The translations under genes and the position numbers were made by a program. Below the pieces are notes generated by a model that had not been told where the DNA came from, ran no database searches, and saw nothing but the letters and a program-made list of their open reading frames with translations. Source: Porphyra umbilicalis (lineage: Eukaryota; Rhodophyta; Bangiophyceae; Bangiales; Bangiaceae). Taken from it: a DNA stretch of 49,970 nt. The stretch lies in the NCBI GenBank assembly GCA_002049455.2, contig KV919200.1, forward strand, positions 1-49,970, read 5' to 3'. Positions 41,462 through 49,960 of this stretch are shown here, in pieces (the stretch's first letter is position 1; each line of letters starts with the position of its first letter).

Positions 41462-42652
41462 GGCCCGTTCGCATTTCCGCGTTATGCTCCTTGGTATAAA
41501 CAGAACGCTTCTCCCATTGGTCGAGCTCGTTGTGCGGGCGTTATAACGTTATAACATACGTGAGCAGCTCGCGTACGTCATAACCTTTTAACGCCGTCTA
41601 CATTCCAGGAATGGATTCATGCCTGGTCCCTCAATTTTGAGACTTGAAGTTGAGTTCCTTCGTCAAATGTTGCACCACCCGACGAGGGACACTGCAGGAT
41701 CCTCTCAGAGCGCCCCAGTAACCGCCCACCCTCCCAACCGAGTGCAGCCCACTCCCTCTACTACCAATTCAGAACCCACCCCCCCTGCCGCTCATTGTTC
41801 CGTCTTCCAGTGCCGTCCTCGTGTGCCCCATGGCCAGACACCTACAAACCACAGTACAAGAAGTATTGGTTATCAAAATTGCTCGAATGTGGACCCACCT
41901 GAGACTCCCCCCTCCTCTGCGCCCTCCTCATTACTCTCATCACCGCTACCACCATCCATCTGCCCCTCGGCCTCATCGTCGCCCTCGTAGCCGTCGAAAG
42001 CGGCCTCCACCACCGCACACACCTCGTTTACGGCCCTGAAATATGTCTCTGCCCCACTTGCGAGGTCCTTAGACTTGGCTCACAACCACGGTAATACTCA
42101 CAGACTTGGCCGCCTCCATTCTGCGAAGGGTCGCGAGCGAAGAAGATGCATTGGCGCGCTGTATCGCCATCTAGACCGTCCCCCACCGATCGAGTATGGA
42201 ATCTCAAGTGACGGTTACGTGGCTCAAGGAGGAGCTGAAGCGTCTCGGCTTGCCACCACGCCCAAAGTGAAGGCCGTAGCTCGCCTGGACGTCGGAAAAT
42301 GAATACATGGCGACGGGGTTGATAAGTGGGCGCGGCAAGTAGTTCTCTACGTCAGTACACCGCGCCCGCAACTGTGGTCACAAACTGACCACAAATTGGA
42401 AGGGAGGATGTATCCATAGCGGCAGGCATGCCGGATGCACGAGGAAAAGCAGAGTGTGTGTCGTGCGTGCTTCAATGGCCGGCAACTGGCTGGGTGAGAG
42501 TGGTGGTGTGTCCTGATGAGGCATTAATAAACAGTTGTAAGCGTAAGTATCTACTTGGTACTTCGCGTAGATCGAAGCCACATGCTCCTTTCGCAGCCCA
42601 GAGAGCGTTTACATAACGTTATACGAAGCGAGGCTGGAAATGCGAACGGGCC
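41462..42652. mobile_element. 1.19-kb TIR element with TCA target duplication, inserted in the right arm
   Basis: Ends 41462-41478 and 42636-42652 are perfect 17-bp inverted repeats, GGCCCGTTCGCATTTCC. TCA flanks both sides (41459-41461 and 42653-42655). The left inverted arm at 36034-36048 shows the same sequence without the element, giving an empty site. Outer ends and target match the MITE at 3420-3629. Subterminal AACGTTATAAC motifs also recur in both. Inside are only a short SAP-like fragment and Ser/Pro-rich open frames, so it is non-autonomous. Confidence 0.85.
42196..42300 (+). pseudogene. SAP-domain-like fragment
   Basis: The ATG at 42196 gives MESQVTVTWLKEELKRLGLP and PRPK before a TGA at 42268-42270; one frame over, VKAVARL follows. 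Together they resemble a SAP DNA-binding helix pair (LK.ELK.RGLP...K..LV.RL) cut by a frameshift. Too short for a firm call. Confidence 0.35.
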
Positions 42653-43075
42653 TCAAGCTCACACGGCCAAGTCCCTGGCTTGCGTATCACTGTAATTATG
42701 AAGTTTCACGAATTCAGGAGAGGCCTCGCCCCGGTGCACTCAGGCGAGATCACTTTCAGCAAGGAATGGTGAGGACAGCAGCAGACCGTCCTCCGCCGTC
42801 TATCATAGCAATCTTGCAGGTAAATTCGGCTTCTGATTGGCTGGTGCCTCACTGCGGTGACAGTATCAGAGGCACTCTTACGCTGACCGTGTTTCTGCCA
42901 TGTGGCAAGGTGTTCTGAGACGATTTCCATTGGATAAGAGCCATGTCCGCATTGTTCTGGTTGTGTACCTTTGTGTTTCCAGTAATATGATTAGTTGCCG
43001 GTGGCCTCTTCTCCCGTGAATGCCCCCAGAGCACTTGGGGGGGCGGGAGAGGCTCGAATCGCCACCACCGCGCAG
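42653..43075. repeat. Right inverted arm of the composite (outer part)
   Basis: Reverse complement of about 35620-36040, with moderate divergence. The inner continuation (41425-41461) lies on the other side of the 1.19-kb element. No target duplication could be fixed because the outer edges fade into repetitive DNA. Confidence 0.8.
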
Positions 43076-43452
43076 CGAGCCCAGAACCGTCGTCAAAAGC
43101 ACGTCTGTTTTTGCCTGTTTTGTGCCTCTTGGAGGCCCGTGTTCCTGTTTCAAGAAACAGAATTCCTGTGCAAAAAATAGATCGACCCCCCTTGACAGGC
43201 TCTCAGAGGCCATCACATGCGAGGTCCTTGCATATTTGTGTTTGCGAGAACAGGAATCGTTTCTCACTCCACACATTGCGCCTGCTAGCAGGGCCATAGA
43301 TGCTTTATCGTCTCTCTCTCTTTCTGGAAGGGTGAAGTGTGTACCTCTTATGCTCTGTCTCTCTTTTTACGAGTGGAGATGCATCTATCCCGGCGAACAG
43401 ATGGTTTTGGCGCCCTTTCTGGAAAAAAGCAGCCCTGATAGAGCCCCAGGGC
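43076..43452. other. Short unassigned stretch between composite and copia element
   Basis: No gene or repeat seen. It is the target DNA on the 3' side of the copia insertion. Confidence 0.4.
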
Positions 43453-43819
43453 TGTGAAGTCGATGATGTTGAGTGGGTGCGTTATTTTACAAGGCACTGC
43501 GTTCCCAGGCCTGCGAAGGCGTGCCTGATATCCCCCAGGCCGCCTCAGCCGCAGGGCCTTCCCAGGCACCCCCAATGGCGCGGCCGACAAGGCCCGCACG
43601 GCACCTCCCAGGGCAGCTCCCGCACCTCCGGAGGGCGCCCACAGCCTCACACTCCAGGCGCCGCTCCCCACACAAATCTCCCCCGGAGCTCAACCCCTAA
43701 TGGGTTCCCCGCTGAAAGATCTACAATCAAGTACATGCAGTGTCACCACACAAATATAAAGACTTACGACTGACGCAAGGGCCAATTGTCCCTGGGGGAC
43801 TGCGGAAGTACACTTCACA
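43453..43819 (-). repeat. Copia 3' LTR, 367 bp, complete
   Basis: Begins TGTGAAG and ends CTTCACA on either strand, perfect 7-bp terminal inverted repeats. A TATA-like TTTATATTTG lies on the minus strand at 43760-43751, in the U3 part that the 5' LTR lacks. The purine tract directly abuts 43819. Confidence 0.88.
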
Positions 43820-43829
43820 CTCCCCCCAG
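43820..43829 (-). other. Polypurine tract CTGGGGGGAG
   Basis: Purine-rich on the minus strand immediately before the 3' LTR. This is the usual primer for plus-strand DNA synthesis and fixes the LTR border. Confidence 0.75.
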
Positions 43830-44655
43830 TACCCCAGGGATAATTTCTCCCACCCGGTCAAATTCCCGTCATCGAAAGTCCATGCAAGGCTCTCCGGGGA
43901 CGATCTGACCGAGGGGGCTAAAGCCCTTTAGACCCCTTTCATGCAGAGGGGTCTAAAGCCCTTTAGCCCCATGTCCAGAGGTCGGTTTTTCAACCGACCT
44001 CCGATGGGGCCAAAGCAGACCCGCGAGGATGCCAGAGGCACCTTCGGGCCTCCCTGATGCCCGTAGGACCCCATCCGGTCCATTGGGCACCACCCCCACA
44101 GTGACCATTCTGGCCGGGGGTCTAAAGCCCTTTAGCCCCATGTCCAGAGGTCGGTTTTTCAACCGACCTCCGATGGGGCCAAAACAGGCCCGCGAGGATG
44201 CCGGAGGCATCTACGGGCCTCCCTGGTGCCCGTAGGACCCCATCCGGTCCATCGGGCACCACCCCCACAATGACCGTTCTCACGGCGGACCCCTTCCAAA
44301 ACTCGGTTTTTCAACCGACCTCGGAAAGGGCCTAGGAAGGACCGGGCAGGTGCCCTGACCACGCCCGACCCGTCCGGGTGCCCGTACGACCACATCCGGC
44401 CCGTCGGGCACCACCAGAAGAGGGCCCAAAGCACTTCAGCCCCATCGCCACGTGTTGCACCGACACCACGTGTTGCAGCGGCACCACGTGTTGCAACAGT
44501 GCCACGTGTTGCAACTGCGCCACGTGTCGGTCCCGGAACGATCTTCCAGGCCGCGACATCCGGGCCCGAATTCTTGAAATCGGCGCCCGGGCCCGCCCAG
44601 CCGGATGCGCTAAAGCCCTTTAGCGCCCCAAAGCCGGGCAGTGTGACGACGTGCG
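43830..44655 (-). repeat. Copia 3' untranslated region with three hairpin repeats
   Basis: An imperfect 154-169-bp unit occurs three times (about 43951, 44119 and 44285 onward). Each unit centres on a hairpin of the form GGTCGG-TTTTTCAA-CCGACC (43979-44000, 44148-44169, about 44302-44321). A further inverted repeat of about 24 bp with one mismatch spans 43915-43970 and contains CTAAAGCCCTTTAG. No protein is supported. Confidence 0.75.
44448..44527. repeat. Five CACGTG sites in an 18-bp tandem repeat
   Basis: CCACGTGTTGCA begins at 44448, 44466, 44484 and 44502, with a variant (CCACGTGTCGG) at 44520. Each holds the palindromic G-box/E-box CACGTG. Confidence 0.9.
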
Positions 44656-47600
44656 TTAGCACGCCGGGTCGGGCTCAGGCGCGCCCGCCGCCGCGCCCAA
44701 GTCGGGCCCGACACCCGCTGCGTCACGGAAGGCCTTGAACGCCGGCCCCGGCAGCGCCTTGGTGAGCCCGTCCGCGGGCATCTCAGCACTCGGCAAGAAG
44801 TAAAAGGTCACGTCGCCGCGCGCCACGTAATCGCGCACCATGTGGTACGCGACGTCCACGTGCTTGGTGCGCCCCGTTGCCTCAGGGTTGTTGACGAGCG
44901 CCAGGCACGCCTGGTTGTCTACCCCCATGGGAACGGCACCGCCGTCGACGCCAAGCGCCGATAAGAGCTTGCGGAGCCAAAGGGCCTCCTTGGTCGCCAT
45001 CGCGGCGGCCACGTACTCGGCCTCAGCCGTCGACGTTGCCACCGTCGACTGGCGCTTGCTCGCCCACGAGACCGGCCCGCCGTTGAGGGTGAAGATGAAA
45101 CCCGTCGTCGACCGACGAGCGTCAACGTCGCCCGCCCAGTCGGCGTCGACGTACCCTTGGAGAGGCTTGTAGGTGCCGTACGCGACCCCGAGGCGCGAGG
45201 CCCCGCGAAGGTACCGAAGCACCCCCTTGGCCGCGCGCATGTGGTCCTCCTCGGGGAAGGCCATGTAGCGCGACAGCACGCCCACGGCAAAGGCAATGTC
45301 CGGCCTCGTCGTTGTAGAGAGATAGAGCAGGGAGCCGACAAGTTCGGCATATCGGTTGCCGTCGGGCAAGAGGTTCTCCCCCGTCTTGGCCAGCTTGGCC
45401 CCCGACACCATTGGCGTCTTGTTGGGCGTGGAGTTGGACATTCCAAACGCCTCAAGGAGTGCGATAACATGCCCCGGGTTGCTCAGGGTGAGCGTCTTGG
45501 CCGCCCGGTCTCGCATTATCTTCATGCCGATGAAGTCCTTGACCTCCCCCATGTCGCGCACGTCGAACGTCGCCGATACCGAGTTCTTTACCGCTTGAAC
45601 CCCGTCGAGGCTCTTGCCCGCAACGATAAGATCGTCCACGTAGACGAGGATGTAAACCAGCCCGTGCACCAGGTGGCTCCATGTGTAGAGGCACGGGTCC
45701 ACCTTGGACCGGACTGCCCCCATAGCCTTGAGCTCTTTGTCGAGCTTGATGCCCCACAGGCGCCCGGCCTGCTTTGTCCCATACAGAGCTAGGTTGAGAC
45801 GGAAGACATCATGTGCCCCCCCCGGCTCGGTGCCGTCCGGAAGATTGATGTACATCTCCTTGTCCATCTTGGCGTTGAGGAAGGCCGTCTTGACGTCCAC
45901 GTGGTGAACCTCCCAGTCCTTGGCCGCGGCCACCGCGAAGAGTGCGCGTGTTGTTGCCGAGCTGGGCACTGGCGCCCACGTCTCGTCAAAATCACGCCCC
46001 GGCACTTGGTTGAAGCCTTGCGCGACCAGGCGCGCCTTGTACCTCGTCACGTTGCCTTCCGAATCGCGCTTGATGTCGTACACGTACCGATTCTTGACGG
46101 CCTTGCGCTTGTTGTTGTTCTTGGTCTTGGACCAGGTACCCAGCTTCTTGTGCGCCAGGTACTCTTCCTTCTCTGCCGCCTTCCATAGCGGCCAGTCCGA
46201 GCGTGCACGCGCCTCCTTCGCGTTGGTCGGCGGCTTGCTCAGGTCCCAGGCAGACTTAGAGTCACCAAATGGCCCCGCTGCCACGTACGCCTTCGGGTTG
46301 CTCTCCCACCAGGTAACCTTTGGTGCCGGCTTGCGCTTGGACCGCCGGGGTGCTTGAGCCCCGTCGTCATCACTCTCCGTTGTGGAGTCAGGCAGCACTT
46401 GGTGCCCTTCTTGAGCCGACGCGTCCTCGTTGTCGTCATCATCATCGCCGTCTTCCGCGTCATGGACGGCCTCCTTGTCCGGCGCGCCGTCGCTCTCTGA
46501 AGACTGCTGCGGAGCATACTCGTCCCCGCTGGGGACTTCCGCGTCCAGCATGTTCATCCCACCGTCCTCCTTGTCACCATCCGTCCACGCCGTCAGGCGA
46601 GGACTGGCGCTTGAACCAGAAGCAGACGTCTTGTTCATGGTCCTGCTTGGGATCTCCTCCATGAGCACGTCTCGGCGCTCGAAGATCTTGTTTGAATCAT
46701 CCTCGAGGATGCGGTAGGCCTTTCCACCAACGGTATAGCCAACCAAACGGCCAACATCTGTCCTTGGTTCCAGCTTGCGCTGCTGCTGCTTGGGCTTGAG
46801 AGCCCAGGCCCGGCTCCCCCAGACGCGAAATCCCTTCACGTCAGGGCGTCGCCCTGTAAGCGCCTCAAGGGGCGTCACATCTTGCCCGGCCTTGGGGGAC
46901 CGGTTTAGCACGTGGATGACCGAGGAGAGCGCCTCAGCCCACAGCTCCTCTTCCGCACCGGCGTCCAGCAGTGCCGCGCGAACGCGCTCTATAATGTAGC
47001 GGTTGGCACGCTCCGCCTTGCCGTTCTGCTGCGACGAGTATGGCGCCGTCTTCCCCGACGTGATGCCCTTGTTGTCACACCACGCCTTGAGATCGTGGCT
47101 GACGTACTCCTTTGCGCCGTCGTGGCGCACCCGCTTGACTTTGAGCCCGGTGAGGGTCTCAAGCTGCGTAATGCGGGCCTTGATGACGCCCGGAACCATC
47201 CCCTTAGTCTTGATGGGCGTCGCCGTGATGAAGCCAGTTGAGTCCTCCATCAGCGTCATGAAGTATACTGATCCGCCCAACGACTCCGTCAAGGGCCCAT
47301 CGACGTCGGTGTGAACCAACTCGCACTTGGTGCTCGTTGTAGTGGAGCGATGATGCGGGGAACGCGCCATCTTGCCGTCAACACACGGGACGCACACCGT
47401 GCCAAGGATGCGCTTGGCGTCCGCCACCGAAGCTGGTATCCCGTCGACCATCCCAACCACTCGTTTGAGGTTCTCGAAGCCCAAGTGGTTGAACCTGCGG
47501 TGCCGCAGCTCCGCCTCGCCGTCCATGCGTGTTGAGGCGGCGCTTGCCGACGCCTTGACCGGCGTCACCTTAAGCACGTAGTTCTCGGATTCGTTGACCG

Positions 47601-48828
47601 AACCGATGACAGACGCGTTGCTCAACACCTCGCTTGAGAGTACCGCCTCTCCATCGCTGAGGATGTAGCAGGCGTCTCCGACAAACACCACCGGTCCGCC
47701 GCGGCGGTCAACCGCACGCACAGACAACAGGTTGTCCGTCAGGTCTGGCACGAGCATGGCCTCACCGAGGACCATTCGTACCTTGGTGTTGCCCGCCCCC
47801 ACGTCCATGGAGACGCATCCGTGCCCCTTAACGGACACCTTGTGACCGTCAGCCAGAGTGACCTTGGCCCCGCTTCCCGACGTCTTGACGGTGAAGCCCT
47901 TGTCCCCGGCGGCCATATGGTTGGTCGCGCCGGAGTCCAGCACCCAGGTCGACATCCCACTGGTGCTCTCGGGAGTCTTGTGCTCCCCGTCCTGGCCTGC
48001 CGACGCGGCGTAGGCCAATGCGGCACGGGGAGGTGCACCGCCGCCCCCGCCACCATCCCGACGCCCGCCGCTTGGCTTCTTGTTGCCCTTGGCGTCGTCG
48101 GCCTTCTTCTTGAGACAGTCGCGCTTCATATGCCCTCTCTTGTCGCAGTAGTAGCACACGACCGCCTTCTTGTCCCACGGCTTCTTGGTAGCCGATGCCG
48201 CAAACGCTTTTGACTTGACGCCAGTCGACGACGACGACCGCCCTCGGCTGGCGCGCTGCTCCACCGTGAGCAGCTTGGCGCTCACTTCGGCGAGGTTGCG
48301 CTTCCCGTCCATGTTCTCCAGGACGGTCTTGATCATGTCGTACTCTGCTGGAAGACCCGACAGGATCTGCAGCACAAGTGTGTTGTCGTCCACCTGGTTG
48401 CCCAGCATGGCGAGTTCTTGGCGGAGGCCCTTGGCGCGCGACGTGTACTTGATGATGTTCTCGTCGCCGTCCTTCTTGAGGTTGCTCAGCTCGTGCATGA
48501 GCTGCAGCAGCCGTGCGTTGTCGCGCGCCTCAAAGATGTCCTTGAGCGCGTCCCACGCGTCCTTGGCCGTACTGACCGCCGTCACCAAATGGAGATGAAC
48601 CGGCTTGAACGACATCTGGATGGTCGCCAGCGCCGACTCGTTCATGATGTCCCACGCGTCCGCCACCAAGTTGCCCTTGGAATCGCTCCCGGACGCGGGG
48701 CGGTCGGTCACGACCGCCGACCAGACCTTCTCCTTGATGAGCTGTGCACGGCAGTACACGGCCCAGACCTTGTAATCGTGGTCCAGCTGCGCAAAGCGAG
48801 GGCCACCGTAGCGCCCGTACTCCGACAT
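44656..48828 (-). CDS. Copia Gag-Pol polyprotein, intact
   Basis: One uninterrupted frame of 1390 residues from ATG 48828 (MSEYGRYGGPRFAQLDHDYK). Gag occupies about 1-240 and ends in a CCHC knuckle, CYYCDKRGHMKRDC (about 224-238). Aspartic protease: WVLDSGATNHM (about 293). The GAG-pre-integrase zinc site lies near 437-495 (RHRRFNHLG...CVPC). Integrase core: D in LVHTDVDGP (about 507), D in VRHDGAKEYV (about 566) and E in QQNGKAERANR, 35 residues later. Reverse transcriptase: LVAQGFNQVPGRDFDETWAP (about 933) to YVDDLIVAG (about 1063). RNase H: GYVDADWAGD (about 1222), STAEAEYVA, DNQACLALVNNP. Integrase before reverse transcriptase marks the copia superfamily. No stop or frameshift, so the proteins could still work in trans. 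The open frame extends upstream into the LTR without another good start. Confidence 0.96.
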   Translation of the reverse strand: MSEYGRYGGPRFAQLDHDYKVWAVYCRAQLIKEKVWSAVVTDRPASGSDSKGNLVADAWDIMNESALATIQMSFKPVHLHLVTAVSTAKDAWDALKDIFEARDNARLLQLMHELSNLKKDGDENIIKYTSRAKGLRQELAMLGNQVDDNTLVLQILSGLPAEYDMIKTVLENMDGKRNLAEVSAKLLTVEQRASRGRSSSSTGVKSKAFAASATKKPWDKKAVVCYYCDKRGHMKRDCLKKKADDAKGNKKPSGGRRDGGGGGGAPPRAALAYAASAGQDGEHKTPESTSGMSTWVLDSGATNHMAAGDKGFTVKTSGSGAKVTLADGHKVSVKGHGCVSMDVGAGNTKVRMVLGEAMLVPDLTDNLLSVRAVDRRGGPVVFVGDACYILSDGEAVLSSEVLSNASVIGSVNESENYVLKVTPVKASASAASTRMDGEAELRHRRFNHLGFENLKRVVGMVDGIPASVADAKRILGTVCVPCVDGKMARSPHHRSTTTSTKCELVHTDVDGPLTESLGGSVYFMTLMEDSTGFITATPIKTKGMVPGVIKARITQLETLTGLKVKRVRHDGAKEYVSHDLKAWCDNKGITSGKTAPYSSQQNGKAERANRYIIERVRAALLDAGAEEELWAEALSSVIHVLNRSPKAGQDVTPLEALTGRRPDVKGFRVWGSRAWALKPKQQQRKLEPRTDVGRLVGYTVGGKAYRILEDDSNKIFERRDVLMEEIPSRTMNKTSASGSSASPRLTAWTDGDKEDGGMNMLDAEVPSGDEYAPQQSSESDGAPDKEAVHDAEDGDDDDDNEDASAQEGHQVLPDSTTESDDDGAQAPRRSKRKPAPKVTWWESNPKAYVAAGPFGDSKSAWDLSKPPTNAKEARARSDWPLWKAAEKEEYLAHKKLGTWSKTKNNNKRKAVKNRYVYDIKRDSEGNVTRYKARLVAQGFNQVPGRDFDETWAPVPSSATTRALFAVAAAKDWEVHHVDVKTAFLNAKMDKEMYINLPDGTEPGGAHDVFRLNLALYGTKQAGRLWGIKLDKELKAMGAVRSKVDPCLYTWSHLVHGLVYILVYVDDLIVAGKSLDGVQAVKNSVSATFDVRDMGEVKDFIGMKIMRDRAAKTLTLSNPGHVIALLEAFGMSNSTPNKTPMVSGAKLAKTGENLLPDGNRYAELVGSLLYLSTTTRPDIAFAVGVLSRYMAFPEEDHMRAAKGVLRYLRGASRLGVAYGTYKPLQGYVDADWAGDVDARRSTTGFIFTLNGGPVSWASKRQSTVATSTAEAEYVAAAMATKEALWLRKLLSALGVDGGAVPMGVDNQACLALVNNPEATGRTKHVDVAYHMVRDYVARGDVTFYFLPSAEMPADGLTKALPGPAFKAFRDAAGVGPDLGAAAGAPEPDPAC

Positions 48829-48970
48829 GACGACAACAACCGCGCCCCGAGGCGCGACACTGACGACGTGGGAGGCTAAGCCCGCCCGCCCGACTCCGGA
48901 ACACACAGCAGCCCAACGAGCGCCGTCCCGCAAACGATAGAGCGGAAGACGACGATCACCACCAGCGACA

Positions 48971-48984
48971 CTGGGCCCATAACC
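48971..48984 (-). other. Primer-binding site matching the initiator tRNA-Met anticodon arm
   Basis: The minus strand reads GGTTATGGGCCCAG directly after the 5' LTR. Its complement, CUGGGCCCAUAACC, is the anticodon-arm sequence of eukaryotic initiator tRNA-Met with the CAU anticodon, not a tRNA 3' end. Drosophila copia is known to prime from a 5' half of the same tRNA; the same use here is inferred. Confidence 0.75.
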
Positions 48985-49265
48985 TGTGAAGTCGATGATG
49001 TTGAGTGGGTGCGTTATTTTGCAAGGCACTGCGTTCCCAGGCCTGCGAAGGCGTGCCTGATATCCCCCAGGCCGCCTCAGCCGCAGGGCCTTCCCAGGCA
49101 CCCCCAATGGCGCGGCCGACAAGGCCCGCACGGCACCTCCCAGGGCAGCTCCCGCACCTCCGGAGGGCGCCCACAGCCTCACACTCCAGGCGCCGCTCCC
49201 CACACAAATCTCCCCCGGAGCTCAACCCCCAATGGGTTCCCCGCTGAAAGATCTACAATCAAGTA
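48985..49265 (-). repeat. Copia 5' LTR, interrupted (281 of 367 bp present)
   Basis: Nearly identical to 43453-43733. The last 86 bp (the U3 start with the TATA-like box) are missing; instead a different LTR begins at 49266. Confidence 0.85.
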
Positions 49266-49958
49266 TGTGACGGTCCGTCACATGGCCCCCACACTCCGGG
49301 ATCCAGATTCCCCGGAAATATGCCCCACTAACGCATATTTCAAATTGTTCCGGTGGCGACCCACTTGTGCTCATCTCGTGGCTCACCAACCACAACCGCA
49401 ATCCCAATACTTCCCTGGGATTCATAACCGCCTCGAGCGGGCCCCTACTTAAGGGCCTAATTTTGTGTAAACCCCACTTGGATTATCGACTTACGTTACT
49501 TTGTGCCCCTGACTCCGGGGCACCGCGAGGGTGTCACGTAGCACCCTTCCCCCGCCTATATTCAAGGCGGTATTCGAAGCTTCGGCCGTCCTCCGCTGAG
49601 ACTGGCCCCATGGGCCCGGAGGGGAGGGTTTTCTGAGGGTCCCCTGAGGGCGTCTGAGGAGGGTTTTCCGAGGGTCCTTTGAGGGTGTCTGAGGAGGGTT
49701 TTCTGAGGGTCCGAGGGGAACGGACGGGATAAGAGGGCGAGGCGTGAGTGTCGCCTCGAGGCCTTCGACGCGGGCAAGTAAACTTCCGGTCACACAACTC
49801 GTGTTTGTCGCTCGGGGCGCCTTCCCCCGGTCGACGCCGTGCGTGTGTGCTCTTCGGGGCTTCCTTCCGGGGCGGGTATTCCCCGACAGGACTACCCGGC
49901 GACACGGTTTGGCTCGCCCTCCCCCCACTGGGTGGGGTGGGCTGAGCGTGTTGTCACA
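49266..49958 (+). repeat. LTR of a second retrotransposon, 693 bp, probably gypsy
   Basis: Starts TGTGAC and ends GTCACA, inverted terminal repeats, and is followed by a primer-binding site. A palindrome ATGTGACGGTCCGTCACAT marks its start. A TATA-like CCTATATTC lies near 49556-49562 between short inverted GCCT/AGGC arms. A 36-bp tandem repeat occupies 49624-49716. The body of the element lies beyond the window, so the gypsy label is a guess from LTR size and primer site. Confidence 0.7.
49624..49716. repeat. ~36-bp tandem repeat inside the second LTR
   Basis: GAGGGTTTTCTGAGGGTCC and the following TGAGGG.GTCTGAG spacer repeat about two and a half times with small differences. Confidence 0.8.
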
Positions 49959-49960
49959 TT

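Larger units (their letters stand above)
43453..49265 (-). mobile_element. Ty1/copia LTR retrotransposon
   Basis: Minus-strand order: 5' LTR remnant (49265-48985), primer-binding site (48984-48971), leader, one gag-pol frame (48828-44656), a repeat-rich 3' untranslated region, polypurine tract (43829-43820) and 3' LTR (43819-43453). The two LTRs share 281 bp with only two differences seen, so insertion is recent. The 5' LTR is cut short at 49265 where another LTR starts. The flanking duplication cannot be checked because the other side lies outside the window. Confidence 0.93.

Noticed and set aside
43453..43735. Copia LTR of 283 bp ending at TACA
   Set aside because: No purine tract borders 43735. 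Extending to 43819 gives matching 7-bp terminal repeats and an adjacent CTGGGGGGAG tract, so the LTR is 367 bp.
44159..44662. Minus-strand frame just after copia pol, possible third ORF
   Set aside because: No ATG, overlaps the hairpin repeats and CACGTG array, and its ATRG repeats follow from the 18-bp DNA repeat. Not env-like: no signal or membrane segment.
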